The notes: generated by a model not told the origin, from the letters alone. Shown: positions 44,101 to 52,675, counted from the stretch's first letter. The stretch is DNA of 64,000 nucleotides from Ruminococcus sp. (GCA_017626015.1 JAGAJO010000001.1:124001-188000); one strand, 5' to 3'. A program made the numbers and translations.

Positions 44101-44704
44101 CCTCGATCTTTTCAAAGTTGACCATTTCTCTTACGTCTTCCATATCCCATGTCTCGATCTTCTGGATCTCATGAGATGTTCTGAAGCCGTCGAAGAAGTG
44201 GATAAAGGGAACTCTTCCCTCGATAGTAGCGAGATGAGCGACTGTACCGAGATCCATTACCTCCTGAACGTTGGAGGAGCATAGCATAGCAAAGCCTGTC
44301 TGACGGCACGCATAAACGTCCGAGTGGTCGCCGAAGATGTTAAGAGCGTGAGACGCTACGCATCTTGCGGAAACGTGGATAACGCAAGGAAGAAGCTCGC
44401 CTGCGATCTTATACAGGTTAGGGATCATCAGGAGAAGTCCCTGGGAAGCCGTATATGTTGTGGTAAGAGCGCCTGCCGAAAGCGAACCGTGAACAGTACC
44501 CGAAGCGCCTGCCTCAGACTGCATCTCGGCAAGCTTTACAGGAGTGCCGAACAGGTTTTCCTTACCCTTGGCAGCCCACTGGTCTGTTACCTCAGCCATT
44601 ACGGAAGAGGGGGTGATAGGATAGATAGCAGCGACTTCTGTAAATGGGTATGAAGCCCAAGCAGCAGCGTTGTTTCCGTCCATGGTTTTCATTTTTCTTG
44701 CCAT
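41135..44704 (-). CDS. nifJ: Pyruvate:ferredoxin (flavodoxin) oxidoreductase
   Basis: Single-chain PFOR of 1189 residues, splitting pyruvate and CoA into acetyl-CoA and CO2 while reducing ferredoxin. It is the main electron source for fermentation and for the Rnf complex. The domains run in the usual order: pyruvate/TPP-domain 1 (YPITPSSVMAE), domain II, gamma region, two 4Fe-4S motifs (CIQCNFCSYVCP and CTGCGSCVNVCP), a proximal cluster motif (GACAGCGETPY), and the TPP-binding GDGWAYDIG. The ATG at 44704 is preferred to one at 44716 that overlaps the AAAGGA site. Codon choice suggests high expression. Confidence 0.97.
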   Translation of the reverse strand: MARKMKTMDGNNAAAWASYPFTEVAAIYPITPSSVMAEVTDQWAAKGKENLFGTPVKLAEMQSEAGASGTVHGSLSAGALTTTYTASQGLLLMIPNLYKIAGELLPCVIHVSARCVASHALNIFGDHSDVYACRQTGFAMLCSSNVQEVMDLGTVAHLATIEGRVPFIHFFDGFRTSHEIQKIETWDMEDVREMVNFEKIEEFRKNALNPEHPVLKGTAQNPDIFFQAREACNPYYDAIPGIVEEYMNKVNAKIGTDYKLFNYYGAPDATHVIVAMGSVCDTIEETIDYLNANEGTKLGLVKVRLYRPFVAEKLVEAIPATCEQISVLDRTKEPGSQGEPLYLDVVAALKGTQFHDVPVATGRYGLGSKDTTPDQIKAVYWNASWKDTYKPRFTIGINDDVTNLSLESEGKLDSAPAGTTACKFWGLGADGTVGANKNSIKIIGDHTDLYAQAYFAYDSKKSGGVTVSHLRFGKTPIKSTYLINQADFVACHNEAYITKYNMVQDIKPGGTFLLNCQWDDKELDKHLPGQVKRYIAENGIKLYTINGIKIGKEIGLGNRINTVLQSAFFKLANIIPIDDAIKYMKDAATASYSKKGDAIVKMNHDAIDAGCQQVHEVKVPEKWKNAKDSAMGMAAVKNNNKTLQDFVNNIQIPCNAQEGDKLPVSTFTHMADGVFPQGSAAFEKRGIAVDVPSWNSTNCIQCNFCSYVCPHAVIRPVVMTDAELKKAPKLAQEKAVAMTGMPGYNFVMTMSALDCTGCGSCVNVCPGKKGEKALSMMPLETQIAEQEVFNYGLTLAEKPEVLEKFKETTVKGSQFKQPLLEFSGACAGCGETPYAKLITQLFGDRMYIANATGCSSIWGGSAPSTPYTTNKEGKGPAWANSLFEDNAEYGYGMFLAQSTIRNRTIAKVLELSKNARSAALKTACEEYLETVNDGAKNKAATAKLVAALKKSKSAAADEILKDADYLAKKSMWIFGGDGWAYDIGFSGVDHVIASGEDVNIFVFDTEVYSNTGGQSSKATPTGAIAQFAAAGKEVKKKDLAGIAMSYGYVYVAHVAMGADMNQCLKAIHEAESYNGPSIIIGYAPCINHGIKGGMKIAQTEEKKAVQAGYWHLYRFDPRLKEQGKNPFMLDSKAPTADYKEFIMGEVRYNALARQNPERAEKLFDKAVKNAQDRYDYLLRYAKLYNNEEK

Positions 44705-44794
44705 TTGTAGAATCATTCCTTTCTGGATATTCTAAGCCTTCCGGCTTAAAATTCGTAGCGGGAGTAAGTATAGCACACCCACTTTAACTATTAT

Positions 44795-44823
44795 AGTATA
44801 ACACTATTTTTATAATTTGTAAA
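44795..44823 (-). promoter_or_regulatory. Promoter of PFOR
   Basis: Minus-strand TTTACA (44818-44823), 17-bp spacer, TATACT (44795-44800), giving a leader of about 80 bases. Confidence 0.83.
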
Positions 44824-44870
44824 TACCTTTTCAGACTTTTTTTCGCTTTTTTGACGCATATTTATACTAT

Positions 44871-44982
44871 GGAAGCGCTGATCAGACCGATGTTAAAAAA
44901 ATTCACCGCCCCGAAGATAACGTATTCAGAAGTATCTCTCCCCGCCGAATGCGGGGAGAGATACAGTGATCAGCATTTTTCC
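44871..44982. repeat. Palindromic repeat, family A, copy 1 (long form)
   Basis: Starts GGAAGCGCTGATCA and ends TGATCAGCATTTTTCC, imperfect inverted ends shared with copies at 47319, 52678 and 57581. The core TTAAAAAAATTCACCGCC is also shared. This copy contains an extra perfect 14-bp hairpin (44932-44945 with 44951-44964). It lies between cheW and PFOR. Confidence 0.75.
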
Positions 44983-44987
44983 ATATA

Positions 44988-45458
44988 TCATACCTTTTCG
45001 GAGGAGCTGCCGCAGGCTATCCTTCCGTCGTCCTCCTCCTTTATGATAAGCTCCGGCTTAAGGATATAGCAGGGCGAGCCGTCCAGCAGAAATTCTCCGC
45101 TTATGAACCTTGCATTAGCCTCTGAATTGATGTCGGGAGCGGGCTGTATTTCCTCCGGAGGGACCTCCCTGAAGCCGGAGATCGAGTCACACAGCAGACC
45201 GATGCTTTTTTCGCCCGTGCAAACTATTATGCAGTCACGGTCGGCGATCTTTCTGTCAGTGTAGCCGAATCTCCTGCGGATGCTTATGACCGTTACTACC
45301 TTTCCGCCGTTAACTACCGTTCCCGGGGCGTAATCCGGAAAGTCCGGGATCTTCTGGGGCTCGCACGCCGGTATTATTATCTGCACGTCGGAAAAGCTTA
45401 TGGAAAAGCTTCTCCCGTCCGCAGAAAAGATAAGATATTTGTTATCCGATTCGTTCAC
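44988..45458 (-). CDS. cheW: CheW-like chemotaxis adaptor
   Basis: A 156-residue CheW-domain protein, which normally bridges chemoreceptors and the CheA kinase. Typical strands are YLIFSADGRSFSISFSDVQIII and VVTVISIRRRFGY, with VCTGEKSIGLLCDSISGFREV after them. The GTG start has GGAGGA eight bases before it. It follows cheB by 19 bases. No CheA or receptor gene lies in the window. Confidence 0.88.
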   Translation of the reverse strand: MNESDNKYLIFSADGRSFSISFSDVQIIIPACEPQKIPDFPDYAPGTVVNGGKVVTVISIRRRFGYTDRKIADRDCIIVCTGEKSIGLLCDSISGFREVPPEEIQPAPDINSEANARFISGEFLLDGSPCYILKPELIIKEEDDGRIACGSSSEKV

Positions 45459-45477
45459 TGCCGATTCCTCCTGTTAT

Positions 45478-46464
45478 TCAGCGTTTGTCTTTTTTCAGGC
45501 GGCGGTTTATCTGCTCGGCGATGCTGTCCAGAGGCAGCTGTATATCGGCGGCATTAAGATCATAGGCAGCCTTGGGCATACCGTAGACTATCGATGTTTC
45601 CTCGTCCTGAACAATGTTGTAACCGCCCATTTTTTTCATGTTGAGCATACCTGTAGCGCCGTCCCTGCCCATGCCTGTCAGCAGGACGCCTATGGCGTTG
45701 GATTTTGCAGCATATGCGACCGAGTCGAAAAGCACGTTCACCGAAGGGCAGTGACCGCACACCTTTACCCCCCGCTCGCTGGTTATAAAGTATCCCTTTT
45801 TGTCCCTGAACACTCTTAGGTGTCTTGCGCCCGCAGCGATTATGACCTGTCCCTGTCTGACATACATTCCGCTTTTAGCCTCGCATACCTCCAGCGGCAG
45901 CGTGGAATTGAGCTGTTCGGCGTAAATTTTCGTATAGCCCTCCGGCATATGCAGAACGCATACTATCGGCGGACAGTCGGATCTCATTTCGGTAAGTATC
46001 ACCGGCAGCGCATTGGTGCTTCCCGTGGAGCCTCCTATAGCAATGAGCTTTGCGCTTTTTGCATAGGCACGCAGCTTGTTTTCCGATATAGCACGGCTTA
46101 TGGATTCGATGCTTCCGGCGATCCGTTTTCTGAAATGTTCCTCGCCGTCCTCTCCCCCGTGGAGAGTGATAACGTCCATTGCCCCGGCGGTTACCATTGT
46201 GTATTTCATCCGGCTCTGCGCCGTGCAGACGATTATGGGGATCGAATACTTCGGCGCAAGACGCACGATATATTCCGCCATGTCAGGGTAGGAGTCGGTA
46301 TCTATGTCCAGCAGAATAAGCTCGGGGGCAACTCTGATAAGCTCCTGCCTGCCGTTTATTACCCGTGCGGCGGAAATACCGGAGCCTGTTTTGAAAAGCT
46401 CGGTAAGCAGACCGATCATCTGATCGGTAAATTTTCTGCTGTCGGAGATGATTAGCGTTCTCAT
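45478..46464 (-). CDS. cheB: CheB-type protein-glutamate methylesterase
   Basis: Chemoreceptor demethylase/deamidase of 328 residues: receiver domain (about 1-120) and methylesterase domain (about 138-320). The catalytic Ser is in AIGGSTGST, the His in VLHMPEGYT and the Asp in GMGRDGATG. The receiver's phospho-acceptor Asp is in LILLDID, but the usual acidic pair at the N-terminus reads ISDS, so only one of the two metal-binding acids is present. The ATG overlaps the cheR stop (ATGA), and its ribosome site GGAGGTGAT lies in the cheR end. Confidence 0.92.
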   Translation of the reverse strand: MRTLIISDSRKFTDQMIGLLTELFKTGSGISAARVINGRQELIRVAPELILLDIDTDSYPDMAEYIVRLAPKYSIPIIVCTAQSRMKYTMVTAGAMDVITLHGGEDGEEHFRKRIAGSIESISRAISENKLRAYAKSAKLIAIGGSTGSTNALPVILTEMRSDCPPIVCVLHMPEGYTKIYAEQLNSTLPLEVCEAKSGMYVRQGQVIIAAGARHLRVFRDKKGYFITSERGVKVCGHCPSVNVLFDSVAYAAKSNAIGVLLTGMGRDGATGMLNMKKMGGYNIVQDEETSIVYGMPKAAYDLNAADIQLPLDSIAEQINRRLKKDKR

Positions 46465-47282
46465 TCCGTCATCACCTCCGGCTTTTTATAAATTGCAGCG
46501 ATCTCCTTTATGTAAGGCATATCCTCGGGGGCTGTCTCGGCGTGACCGATATAGAGATATCCTCCGTCCTCGGTCGCTTCAAAGAACCTTTTGCAAAGTG
46601 CTGATTTTGTGGAGTCGTCAAAATAGATCATGACGTTGCGGCACAGGATAAGATCAAATTTTTTTTTGAAGCTGATAGGCTCCATAAGATTATGATATTT
46701 AAAGACCACGTTGCTGCGCAGATCGTCAGTCACCTGATAAAGCCCGTTGTTGAGCCGGCGGAAATATTTTTCCTTCCAGCCGTTGGGAACGTTTTTCAGA
46801 GCCTGCTCACCGAAAACGCCTTTTGCAGCGCTTCGCAGGGCATTGAAGGAGATATCCGTTGCAAGTATCTGAAGATCCCATTCCCGGCGTCTGAAGCCGA
46901 AATATTGGTCAAGGCACATAGCCAGGTTGTACGGTTCGTTTCCGAAGGAGCAGCCCGCAGACCATATACGCAGATCGTGATCTGCTATCCTCTTCTCAGC
47001 CAATGGTAGAAAAACGTCCATAAAATGAGCGAAATGCTCCGGTTCTCTCATAAAGTATGTATGGTTCGTGGTAAGTCTGTTGATAAGGTTTGCGACTTCT
47101 CTGCCGGAGGTATCGCAGAAAACCACGGTGAGGTAGTCGGTGAAATCTCTGAATCCGCAGTCCTGGATATAGTTTGAGAGTCTTGACTGAACTATAAATT
47201 TTTTTCCTTCCAGATTTATACCATATCTGGCTTTTATAAAAGCGACAAGCTGTTTAAAGTCCCTGTCGGAAATTTCCGGCAT
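46461..47282 (-). CDS. cheR: CheR-type protein-glutamate O-methyltransferase
   Basis: SAM-dependent methyltransferase of about 273 residues that methylates chemoreceptors. The N-terminal helical domain (ISDRDFKQLVAFIKARYGINL) is followed by the SAM-binding domain with IWSAGCSFGNEPYNLAMCL, ILATDISFNAL and FDLILCRNVMIYFD. The ATG at 47282 follows GGGGTG; a GTG nine bases upstream lies inside that site. It heads cheR-cheB-cheW. Confidence 0.93.
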   Translation of the reverse strand: MPEISDRDFKQLVAFIKARYGINLEGKKFIVQSRLSNYIQDCGFRDFTDYLTVVFCDTSGREVANLINRLTTNHTYFMREPEHFAHFMDVFLPLAEKRIADHDLRIWSAGCSFGNEPYNLAMCLDQYFGFRRREWDLQILATDISFNALRSAAKGVFGEQALKNVPNGWKEKYFRRLNNGLYQVTDDLRSNVVFKYHNLMEPISFKKKFDLILCRNVMIYFDDSTKSALCKRFFEATEDGGYLYIGHAETAPEDMPYIKEIAAIYKKPEVMTE

Positions 47283-47318
47283 TTTATTCACCCCGTTTGT
47301 TGTTTATGATATCCCTGA

Positions 47319-47374
47319 GGAAGCATTGATAAAATCGCTGCTTTAAAATTCACTGCCCGCTGATCAACATTTCC
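47319..47374. repeat. Palindromic repeat, family A, copy 2
   Basis: GGAAGCATTGATAAAATCGC start, core TTTAAAATTCACTGCC and end TGATCAACATTTCC. It lies between ktrA and cheR, 36 bases upstream of the cheR start. Confidence 0.75.
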
Positions 47375-47436
47375 CTACTTATATCATACCACAACTGAGC
47401 ATAATTGTCCAGCGGTTTTTTCAGCACAAATAAAAC

Positions 47437-47463
47437 GGACGAAAGCGCAGTATGCTTTCGTCC
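47437..47463 (-). terminator. Terminator of ktrA
   Basis: GGACGAAAGC (47437-47446) pairs with GCTTTCGTCC (47454-47463); the minus strand continues GTTTTATTT. Confidence 0.8.
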
Positions 47464-47480
47464 GGCGGTATTCGGGAGAT

Positions 47481-48128
47481 TCATATGTGGAATCTTTTCT
47501 GCATATCGGAGTATTTTGCAAGTATCATCATTACGTCTTCCTCCATAAGGCGAGTCTCGGGAGTGATCTCCATTTTCATTCTGCCCTTAGTTTTTATTGC
47601 CATGATGTTGACGTTGTATTTTTTTCGTATATCAAGCTGACCGACTGTTTTGTTCAGCCAGTTTTCGGGAACGGGTATCTCAAATATCCCGTAATTCTCG
47701 TCAAGCTCTATATAATCGAATATGTGATCGGCGGTGTATCTTATCGCCACCCATGAGGCAAGCTGCCTTTCGGGATAGATCACCTCGTCCGCTCCGTTTC
47801 TCAGCAGGAATTTGGCGTGTACATCCCTTGCCGCACGGGATATGACCTTTTTTGCTCCAAGCTCCTTCAGCAGAGAGGTGGTTTCAAGGGAGCTTTGGAA
47901 ATTGTCGCCGATAGCCACTATGCATATATCGAAGTTTCCCACGCCCAGGGAGCTTAAGAAATCCCCCCTGGTGCTGTCGCCGATCTGAGCGCTTGTTACA
48001 TACGGCAGTACCGTCTGTACACGTTCTTCCCTGATGTCCACCGCAAGGACCTGATGCTTAAGCTCGTTGAGCTTCTGAGCAATATGCCTGCCGAAACGTC
48101 CGAGACCTATCAATAAAACTGTTTTCAT
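47481..48128 (-). CDS. ktrA: Potassium uptake regulator KtrA (TrkA family)
   Basis: Cytosolic gating ring subunit of a Ktr potassium channel, 215 residues: RCK_N Rossmann domain with LLIGLGRFGRHIA and VDIREE for nucleotide binding (about 1-130), and RCK_C (about 140-215), which in homologues binds cyclic di-AMP. Single RCK pair, so it is KtrA-like rather than the doubled TrkA found at 59-60.5 kb. Paired with ktrB 55 bases upstream. Confidence 0.92.
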   Translation of the reverse strand: MKTVLLIGLGRFGRHIAQKLNELKHQVLAVDIREERVQTVLPYVTSAQIGDSTRGDFLSSLGVGNFDICIVAIGDNFQSSLETTSLLKELGAKKVISRAARDVHAKFLLRNGADEVIYPERQLASWVAIRYTADHIFDYIELDENYGIFEIPVPENWLNKTVGQLDIRKKYNVNIMAIKTKGRMKMEITPETRLMEEDVMMILAKYSDMQKRFHI

Positions 48129-48183
48129 GTGTTTCTCTCCTGTTCTTTTTTCAATGAGTCAAAAAAATGATATGTTCTGTGGA

Positions 48184-49539
48184 TCATCCCACCATGATCT
48201 TTTCCTGAGGAAGCTTTGAAGGATTTACGCCCGAGCTTGAAAGCGCCGCATAGATCAGCGTAAGTCCGCCGACTCTGCCGATAAACATCAGTATTGTCAG
48301 TATTATGTGAGACGCCGTGCAGAGGTCGGGAGTGACCCCAAGGGTAAGTCCCACGGTACCTACGGCGGAGGCGGTCTCAAACAAACAGGTGATAACGGGC
48401 AGTCCGTCCAGCCTGCTGATAATAAGTCCGCCGGAGATGAACAGCGCCAGATACAGTATCAGTATCGCCGCCGCATGGCTGACGGTATCCTCCGGGATCC
48501 TTCTTCCGTAGAAGTCTGTAGTGTTCTTTTTCCTGAATACCGAGACCGCAGACCACAGCAGCACTGCTGCTGTGGTGGTTTTCATTCCTCCTGCCGTGGA
48601 ACCGGGAGAGCCGCCTATAAGCATGAGGATCATCATGACCGAAAGTCCGCACTGGGTGATGCCGCCGAAATCCACGGTGTTGAAGCCGGCTGTTCTCAGT
48701 GTCACGGATTGGAACAGCGACGCCAAGAATTTTTCGCCTCCGCTCATTCCCCAGCTGTCGGAGGAAAATTCAAAGAAATAGAAATACAAAGCCGGCAGTA
48801 TCACCAGGACTGCCGATACCGTGAGTATCACCTTGCTCTGCATACGGTATTTTTTTATATGCAGCTTGTGGGTGCGGATATCGTCCAATGTGAGAAAGCC
48901 TATACCGCCCACCGTTATAAGCAGCATGATCACAATATTTATAAGAGGGTTAGCTGCGAAGGAGGTAAGGGATGAGAATTTTTCCTTTACGCCCATAAGG
49001 TCGAAGCCTGCGTTGCAGAAAGCCGAGACCGAATGAAAGACCGAGTACCATATTCCTTTTCCGATGCCGAATTCCTTGCAGAATGCGGGCATCATCAGCA
49101 GGCTACCCGCAAGCTCCACGGCAAGTGAAGCGGTTATCAGGAATTTTGTCAGCTTGACGATACCTCCCATCTGAGGAGCCGATATCGCTTCCTGTATAAC
49201 GTTTCGCTGCATAAGCCCTATTTTCCGCCCGGAGATCAGCGCAAACGCCGCCGTAATGGAGACTACCCCCAGACCGCCTATCTGAATGAGTATCAGTATA
49301 ACGGTCTGCCCGAAATGAGACCAGTAGGTGCCGGTATCGTTTGTGACAAGACCGGTAACGCAGGTCGCAGAGGTTGCGGTGAACAAGGCGTCTTCAAAAT
49401 GCGCACCCTGCCTGTCTGCGGTAGATATCGGCAGCATGAGCAGCGAGGCTCCTATAAGTATTACCGCCGCAAAGCCTATTATTATAGTCTGAAATGAAGT
49501 AAGCTTATGGGCGATAAAATGCTTTTTAAAAAAATCCAT
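48184..49539 (-). CDS. ktrB: Potassium uptake channel KtrB (TrkH family)
   Basis: Membrane channel subunit of about 451 residues with four M1-P-M2 repeats. Selectivity-filter-like loops include TSATCVTGLVTND, SAFCNAGFDLMG, LRTAGFNTVDFG and SAVGTVGLTLG; conserved glycines of each filter are present. A start at 49539 (MDFFKKHFIAHKL) is preferred, as AAAGGG lies upstream; an ATG at 49560 lacks a ribosome site. It follows dut by about 58 bases and forms ktrBA. Confidence 0.92.
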   Translation of the reverse strand: MDFFKKHFIAHKLTSFQTIIIGFAAVILIGASLLMLPISTADRQGAHFEDALFTATSATCVTGLVTNDTGTYWSHFGQTVILILIQIGGLGVVSITAAFALISGRKIGLMQRNVIQEAISAPQMGGIVKLTKFLITASLAVELAGSLLMMPAFCKEFGIGKGIWYSVFHSVSAFCNAGFDLMGVKEKFSSLTSFAANPLINIVIMLLITVGGIGFLTLDDIRTHKLHIKKYRMQSKVILTVSAVLVILPALYFYFFEFSSDSWGMSGGEKFLASLFQSVTLRTAGFNTVDFGGITQCGLSVMMILMLIGGSPGSTAGGMKTTTAAVLLWSAVSVFRKKNTTDFYGRRIPEDTVSHAAAILILYLALFISGGLIISRLDGLPVITCLFETASAVGTVGLTLGVTPDLCTASHIILTILMFIGRVGGLTLIYAALSSSGVNPSKLPQEKIMVG

Positions 49540-49596
49540 ATCCAAGTTTCCCTTTTTCATATAAAAACCGTATAAAACAAAGTGTCGGGTCTGTTC

Positions 49597-50037
49597 CTAT
49601 TTTCCCGTAGAACCGAATCCGCCCGTTCCCCTCTCCGTATCGGAAAGCTCCTCCGTTTCCTGGATCTCAGGGGTGAATATCGGCGTTATCACAAGCTGCG
49701 CTATCCTGTCGCCGTGATTTACGGTGTAGTCGCTGTCTGACGAATTGTGCAGGGCGACTATGATCTCACCCCTGTAATCCCAATCGACAACGCCCACGCA
49801 GTTAGGAGGGGCAATGCCGAATTTCACTGCCAGCGAGCTTCTTGCATATATAAGCAGGACGGCTTCCTTTGTGCCGCTCAGCTCAGCCGAAAATCCGGTC
49901 GGGATCTTTTCGGTCTCTCCCGCTTTTATCGTAACGGGCGAGTCAAGACAGGCGCAAAGGTCGTAGCCTGCGCTGTATTCTGTTTGTCTGCGGGGTATTA
50001 CCGCTTTATCGTCAAGCTTTTTAATAAGTAATTTCAT
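49597..50037 (-). CDS. dut: dUTP diphosphatase
   Basis: Trimeric dUTPase of 146 residues; it breaks dUTP to dUMP and pyrophosphate, keeping uracil out of DNA. The five motifs are visible: SAGYDLCA, ARSSLAVKFG, GVVDWDYRGEI, HGDRIAQLV and RGTGGFGSTG. Starts one base after the U32 gene's stop with AGAGGAG inside that gene, so translation is coupled. Confidence 0.96.
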   Translation of the reverse strand: MKLLIKKLDDKAVIPRRQTEYSAGYDLCACLDSPVTIKAGETEKIPTGFSAELSGTKEAVLLIYARSSLAVKFGIAPPNCVGVVDWDYRGEIIVALHNSSDSDYTVNHGDRIAQLVITPIFTPEIQETEELSDTERGTGGFGSTGK

Positions 50038-50038
50038 T

Positions 50039-52111
50039 TTACATTACTCCTCTGAAATACAGTCCGGCGGTGATATTTCCGTCCCTTGCCGATCTGTCCG
50101 GTTTATCCTTATTATACTGTCCTGCATAAGCGGATATGATCCTTTTTACCTCACCACAGGATTCGTCGCTGAAATACAGCATATAAAAATCGATCCCTCT
50201 GAATCTGTCCGTCTTATCCGCCAGATAAAGCTTTTCGGAGTTCATTATCTCGACATAGCCCTCTTTTCTGCTGCACTTCACGGGGAATTTTCGTCCGGTG
50301 CGGTCCGTTACGCAGCCTGTGCATTTCCGGCAGCCGGCTGCCTGTGCGATCGGGCAGTTTACCGTGAGCATAAGAGGAAGTCTGCCGTAAGCGAAGATAC
50401 CTATGGGAAGCGGTTTTTTCAGCGCAGCGATCTGCTGTGCCTTAAGCTCGAAGGATACCACGCTGTCAACTGCGCCCAGTTTTTTTACGGCGTTCAGTGC
50501 GCAGGAGTTTGTAAGGTTGAAGCCGAAATCGGTGTGCAGCTCAAAGCCAAGCTCCTCGGCTGCTCTGACGTGAGCGAGGTTGGTCGCCAGCATTGCGGAT
50601 ATCCCCGCTTTTTTTACGGCTTTAAGTCTTTCCTTCTGAAGCTTTTCGTCGAAGGTAAATCTGGGCATTGAAACGGCAAGCTTGTCTGCGGGGAAGCTCT
50701 CCGCCGCCTTTACGGCAATGTCAAGAGGAACGGCGCAGAGCTCCACAAGGCTGAAGTCGATACCGTCAAGCTGTTCCAGCCGTGACACGGCAATACGGAT
50801 TTTTGCCGCTTCGGCAGTTTTTATCTTAGGAAAATCAAGCAGTCCGCAGTCGGTAAATTTCACACGTCTTGTATAACTTTCGGTGCGGATCCCGTCAAGC
50901 TTTCTGCACACCTGCCGTCTCAGGTCGTTTATTTCAGAGGGTGAAATAAAAAGGCCGTCCTCTATGTCGTATTCGGCGGTATTGAAGCTATAGATAGTAT
51001 CTCCCAGCTTTGAAAGCTGTTTTTCTGCCGTTTCGGCGCAGCAGGCTTTGTTTTGTGCAGTCTCCGGGATACTTCCGCTTACCTCCGCACGGTTTCCCTG
51101 ATCGTCCTCGGCATAAAGTCTTACGGGCTTCCCGCTTTGCAGACAAAACCGGAAGCTTATCCCGCTGCGCTTTTCTTCACGGCGGTAAATGTCATGTATT
51201 GCAGGAAAAACCTTAGCCGCAGCCTTAACGTCCTCCTTCTGCCTTATGCCGAACATTTCCCTGCCGGTTTTTCCCCGTAGGTATCCGTCTGTAAAGCCGC
51301 TTCTTGAAAACACGTCGGCAAGGGTCTGTCTGTCGTAGGGTCTGCCCTCAAGTGCTAGAGAAAGGCTTCTGACCGCTGATGCCACATATTCGGGGCGTTT
51401 CATACGTCCCTCGATCTTAAAAGAGGATACGCCCGCATCTGCAAGGCTTTTTATGCTGTCAAGATAAGACATATCCTTAAGGGAAAGATCGAAGCGTTCC
51501 CCTGCGTCATTCACCGCTTTGCACGGGAGTCTGCACGCCTGGGCGCAAAGTCCTCTGTTTGCGCTGCGGGAGCCTATTACCGCACTCATATAGCACTGCC
51601 CTGAAACGGACATACAGAGCGCACCATGTACAAAAACCTCCGTTTCGATACAAAGCGAGGAAAGCTCCCTTATGATATCCAGCGGCAGCTCTCTTGAGAG
51701 AACCGCTCTTGAAAAACCCAGCCGTTCGGTCATTTCCATGCCGTCCGCAGTGTGTACGGTCATCTGGGTGGATGCGTGGATAGTCAGATCGGGACAGCAT
51801 TTTTTCACAATTTCCGTAAGGGCAAGATCCTGTGTGATAATGCCGTCCACACCTGTTTCTGCGCAGTGTCTGACTGCCGCCTTGCATTGCTCCAGCTGGC
51901 TGTCGAACAGCACAGTGTTTATCGTCCGGTAAACCTTTACTCCCCTGCGGTGACATTCTGCGACTGCTTTTTCGATCTCCCCGTCAGTGAAGTTGACGGC
52001 GTTCTGTCTGGCGGAAAAGCTTTCCCCGCCGAGATATACCGCAGTGCAGCCTGCTCTCAGTGCGGCGGTAAGCGCTTCCGGAGAGCCACAGGGCGCAAGG
52101 ATCTCAGTCAT
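50039..52111 (-). CDS. U32 family peptidase-like protein (RlhA/TrhP relative)
   Basis: A 690-residue U32 protein. The N-terminal half (ILAPCGSPEALTAALRAGCTAVYLGG) leads to the signature EVFVHGALCMSVSGQC and the cysteine cluster region RGLCAQACRLPC; a C-terminal DUF3656-type extension ends in a further Cys set (CPIAQAAGCRKCTGC). E. coli relatives YdcP/RlhA and TrhP/YegQ hydroxylate rRNA or tRNA rather than cut protein, and the length matches RlhA. It sits directly against zapA with no gap. Confidence 0.85.
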   Translation of the reverse strand: MTEILAPCGSPEALTAALRAGCTAVYLGGESFSARQNAVNFTDGEIEKAVAECHRRGVKVYRTINTVLFDSQLEQCKAAVRHCAETGVDGIITQDLALTEIVKKCCPDLTIHASTQMTVHTADGMEMTERLGFSRAVLSRELPLDIIRELSSLCIETEVFVHGALCMSVSGQCYMSAVIGSRSANRGLCAQACRLPCKAVNDAGERFDLSLKDMSYLDSIKSLADAGVSSFKIEGRMKRPEYVASAVRSLSLALEGRPYDRQTLADVFSRSGFTDGYLRGKTGREMFGIRQKEDVKAAAKVFPAIHDIYRREEKRSGISFRFCLQSGKPVRLYAEDDQGNRAEVSGSIPETAQNKACCAETAEKQLSKLGDTIYSFNTAEYDIEDGLFISPSEINDLRRQVCRKLDGIRTESYTRRVKFTDCGLLDFPKIKTAEAAKIRIAVSRLEQLDGIDFSLVELCAVPLDIAVKAAESFPADKLAVSMPRFTFDEKLQKERLKAVKKAGISAMLATNLAHVRAAEELGFELHTDFGFNLTNSCALNAVKKLGAVDSVVSFELKAQQIAALKKPLPIGIFAYGRLPLMLTVNCPIAQAAGCRKCTGCVTDRTGRKFPVKCSRKEGYVEIMNSEKLYLADKTDRFRGIDFYMLYFSDESCGEVKRIISAYAGQYNKDKPDRSARDGNITAGLYFRGVM

Positions 52112-52651
52112 TCAGCGCTTTCCCCCGTTAAGTGAGGGATTGTAGTTTACCGTTCCCACAAAGTTTGAGGAAGCCTCCATGTTAGGCTTTGGACGTTCAA
52201 CAGGCTTTGCGATAGCTTCCCTTATATCCTGAGACAGTATTTCCTCCGCACTGACAGGCTCCTCGTGGTCATCGGCGGGAGCGTAGTTTGTTCGCTCGCT
52301 CAGCTCCTTTTCAAGCGCTGCAACACGTTCCTTGAGCGCTCTGATCTCACGCTGGGAGGAGTTTGCCTGATTTCTCGCTCTTCCTGCGTCGTCAACGTAA
52401 TCCTTTATCTGAGAGCGTATGTTGTCTATATTCTGGTTGGCTTTCATAAGCTCGTCCATGCAGTCAAGGGCGGTAAGCACAGCACAGTCGGTGACAGAAA
52501 GACCGGGATATCTGGTTCTCATATCTGCGATCCTCTTGTCCAGATTTTTTGCAAGCCTCTCGGTATATTCAGCGCCCGAGTCGGTGGAGAGTGTGTAGGT
52601 CTTATGGTTAATGGTGACTTTTACCCTCGAAATTCCGTTATCCTTTTCCAT
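52112..52651 (-). CDS. zapA: Cell division protein ZapA
   Basis: FtsZ-associated protein of 179 residues that bundles FtsZ filaments at midcell. The ZapA domain (VKVTINHKTYTLSTDS...TALDCMDEL) fills residues 8-75, a coiled coil about 78-120, and a charged tail with no known fold follows, longer than in typical ZapA. AAGGAGGAT precedes the ATG. First gene of zapA-U32-dut; a family A repeat lies in its upstream region. Confidence 0.88.
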   Translation of the reverse strand: MEKDNGISRVKVTINHKTYTLSTDSGAEYTERLAKNLDKRIADMRTRYPGLSVTDCAVLTALDCMDELMKANQNIDNIRSQIKDYVDDAGRARNQANSSQREIRALKERVAALEKELSERTNYAPADDHEEPVSAEEILSQDIREAIAKPVERPKPNMEASSNFVGTVNYNPSLNGGKR

Positions 52652-52675
52652 GTCAGATCCTCCTTATAAATATTT

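Noticed and set aside
42860-44284. Long plus-strand frame (474 codons) inside PFOR
   Set aside because: It is an antisense frame opened by PFOR's biased codons; PFOR's domains are unbroken on the other strand.
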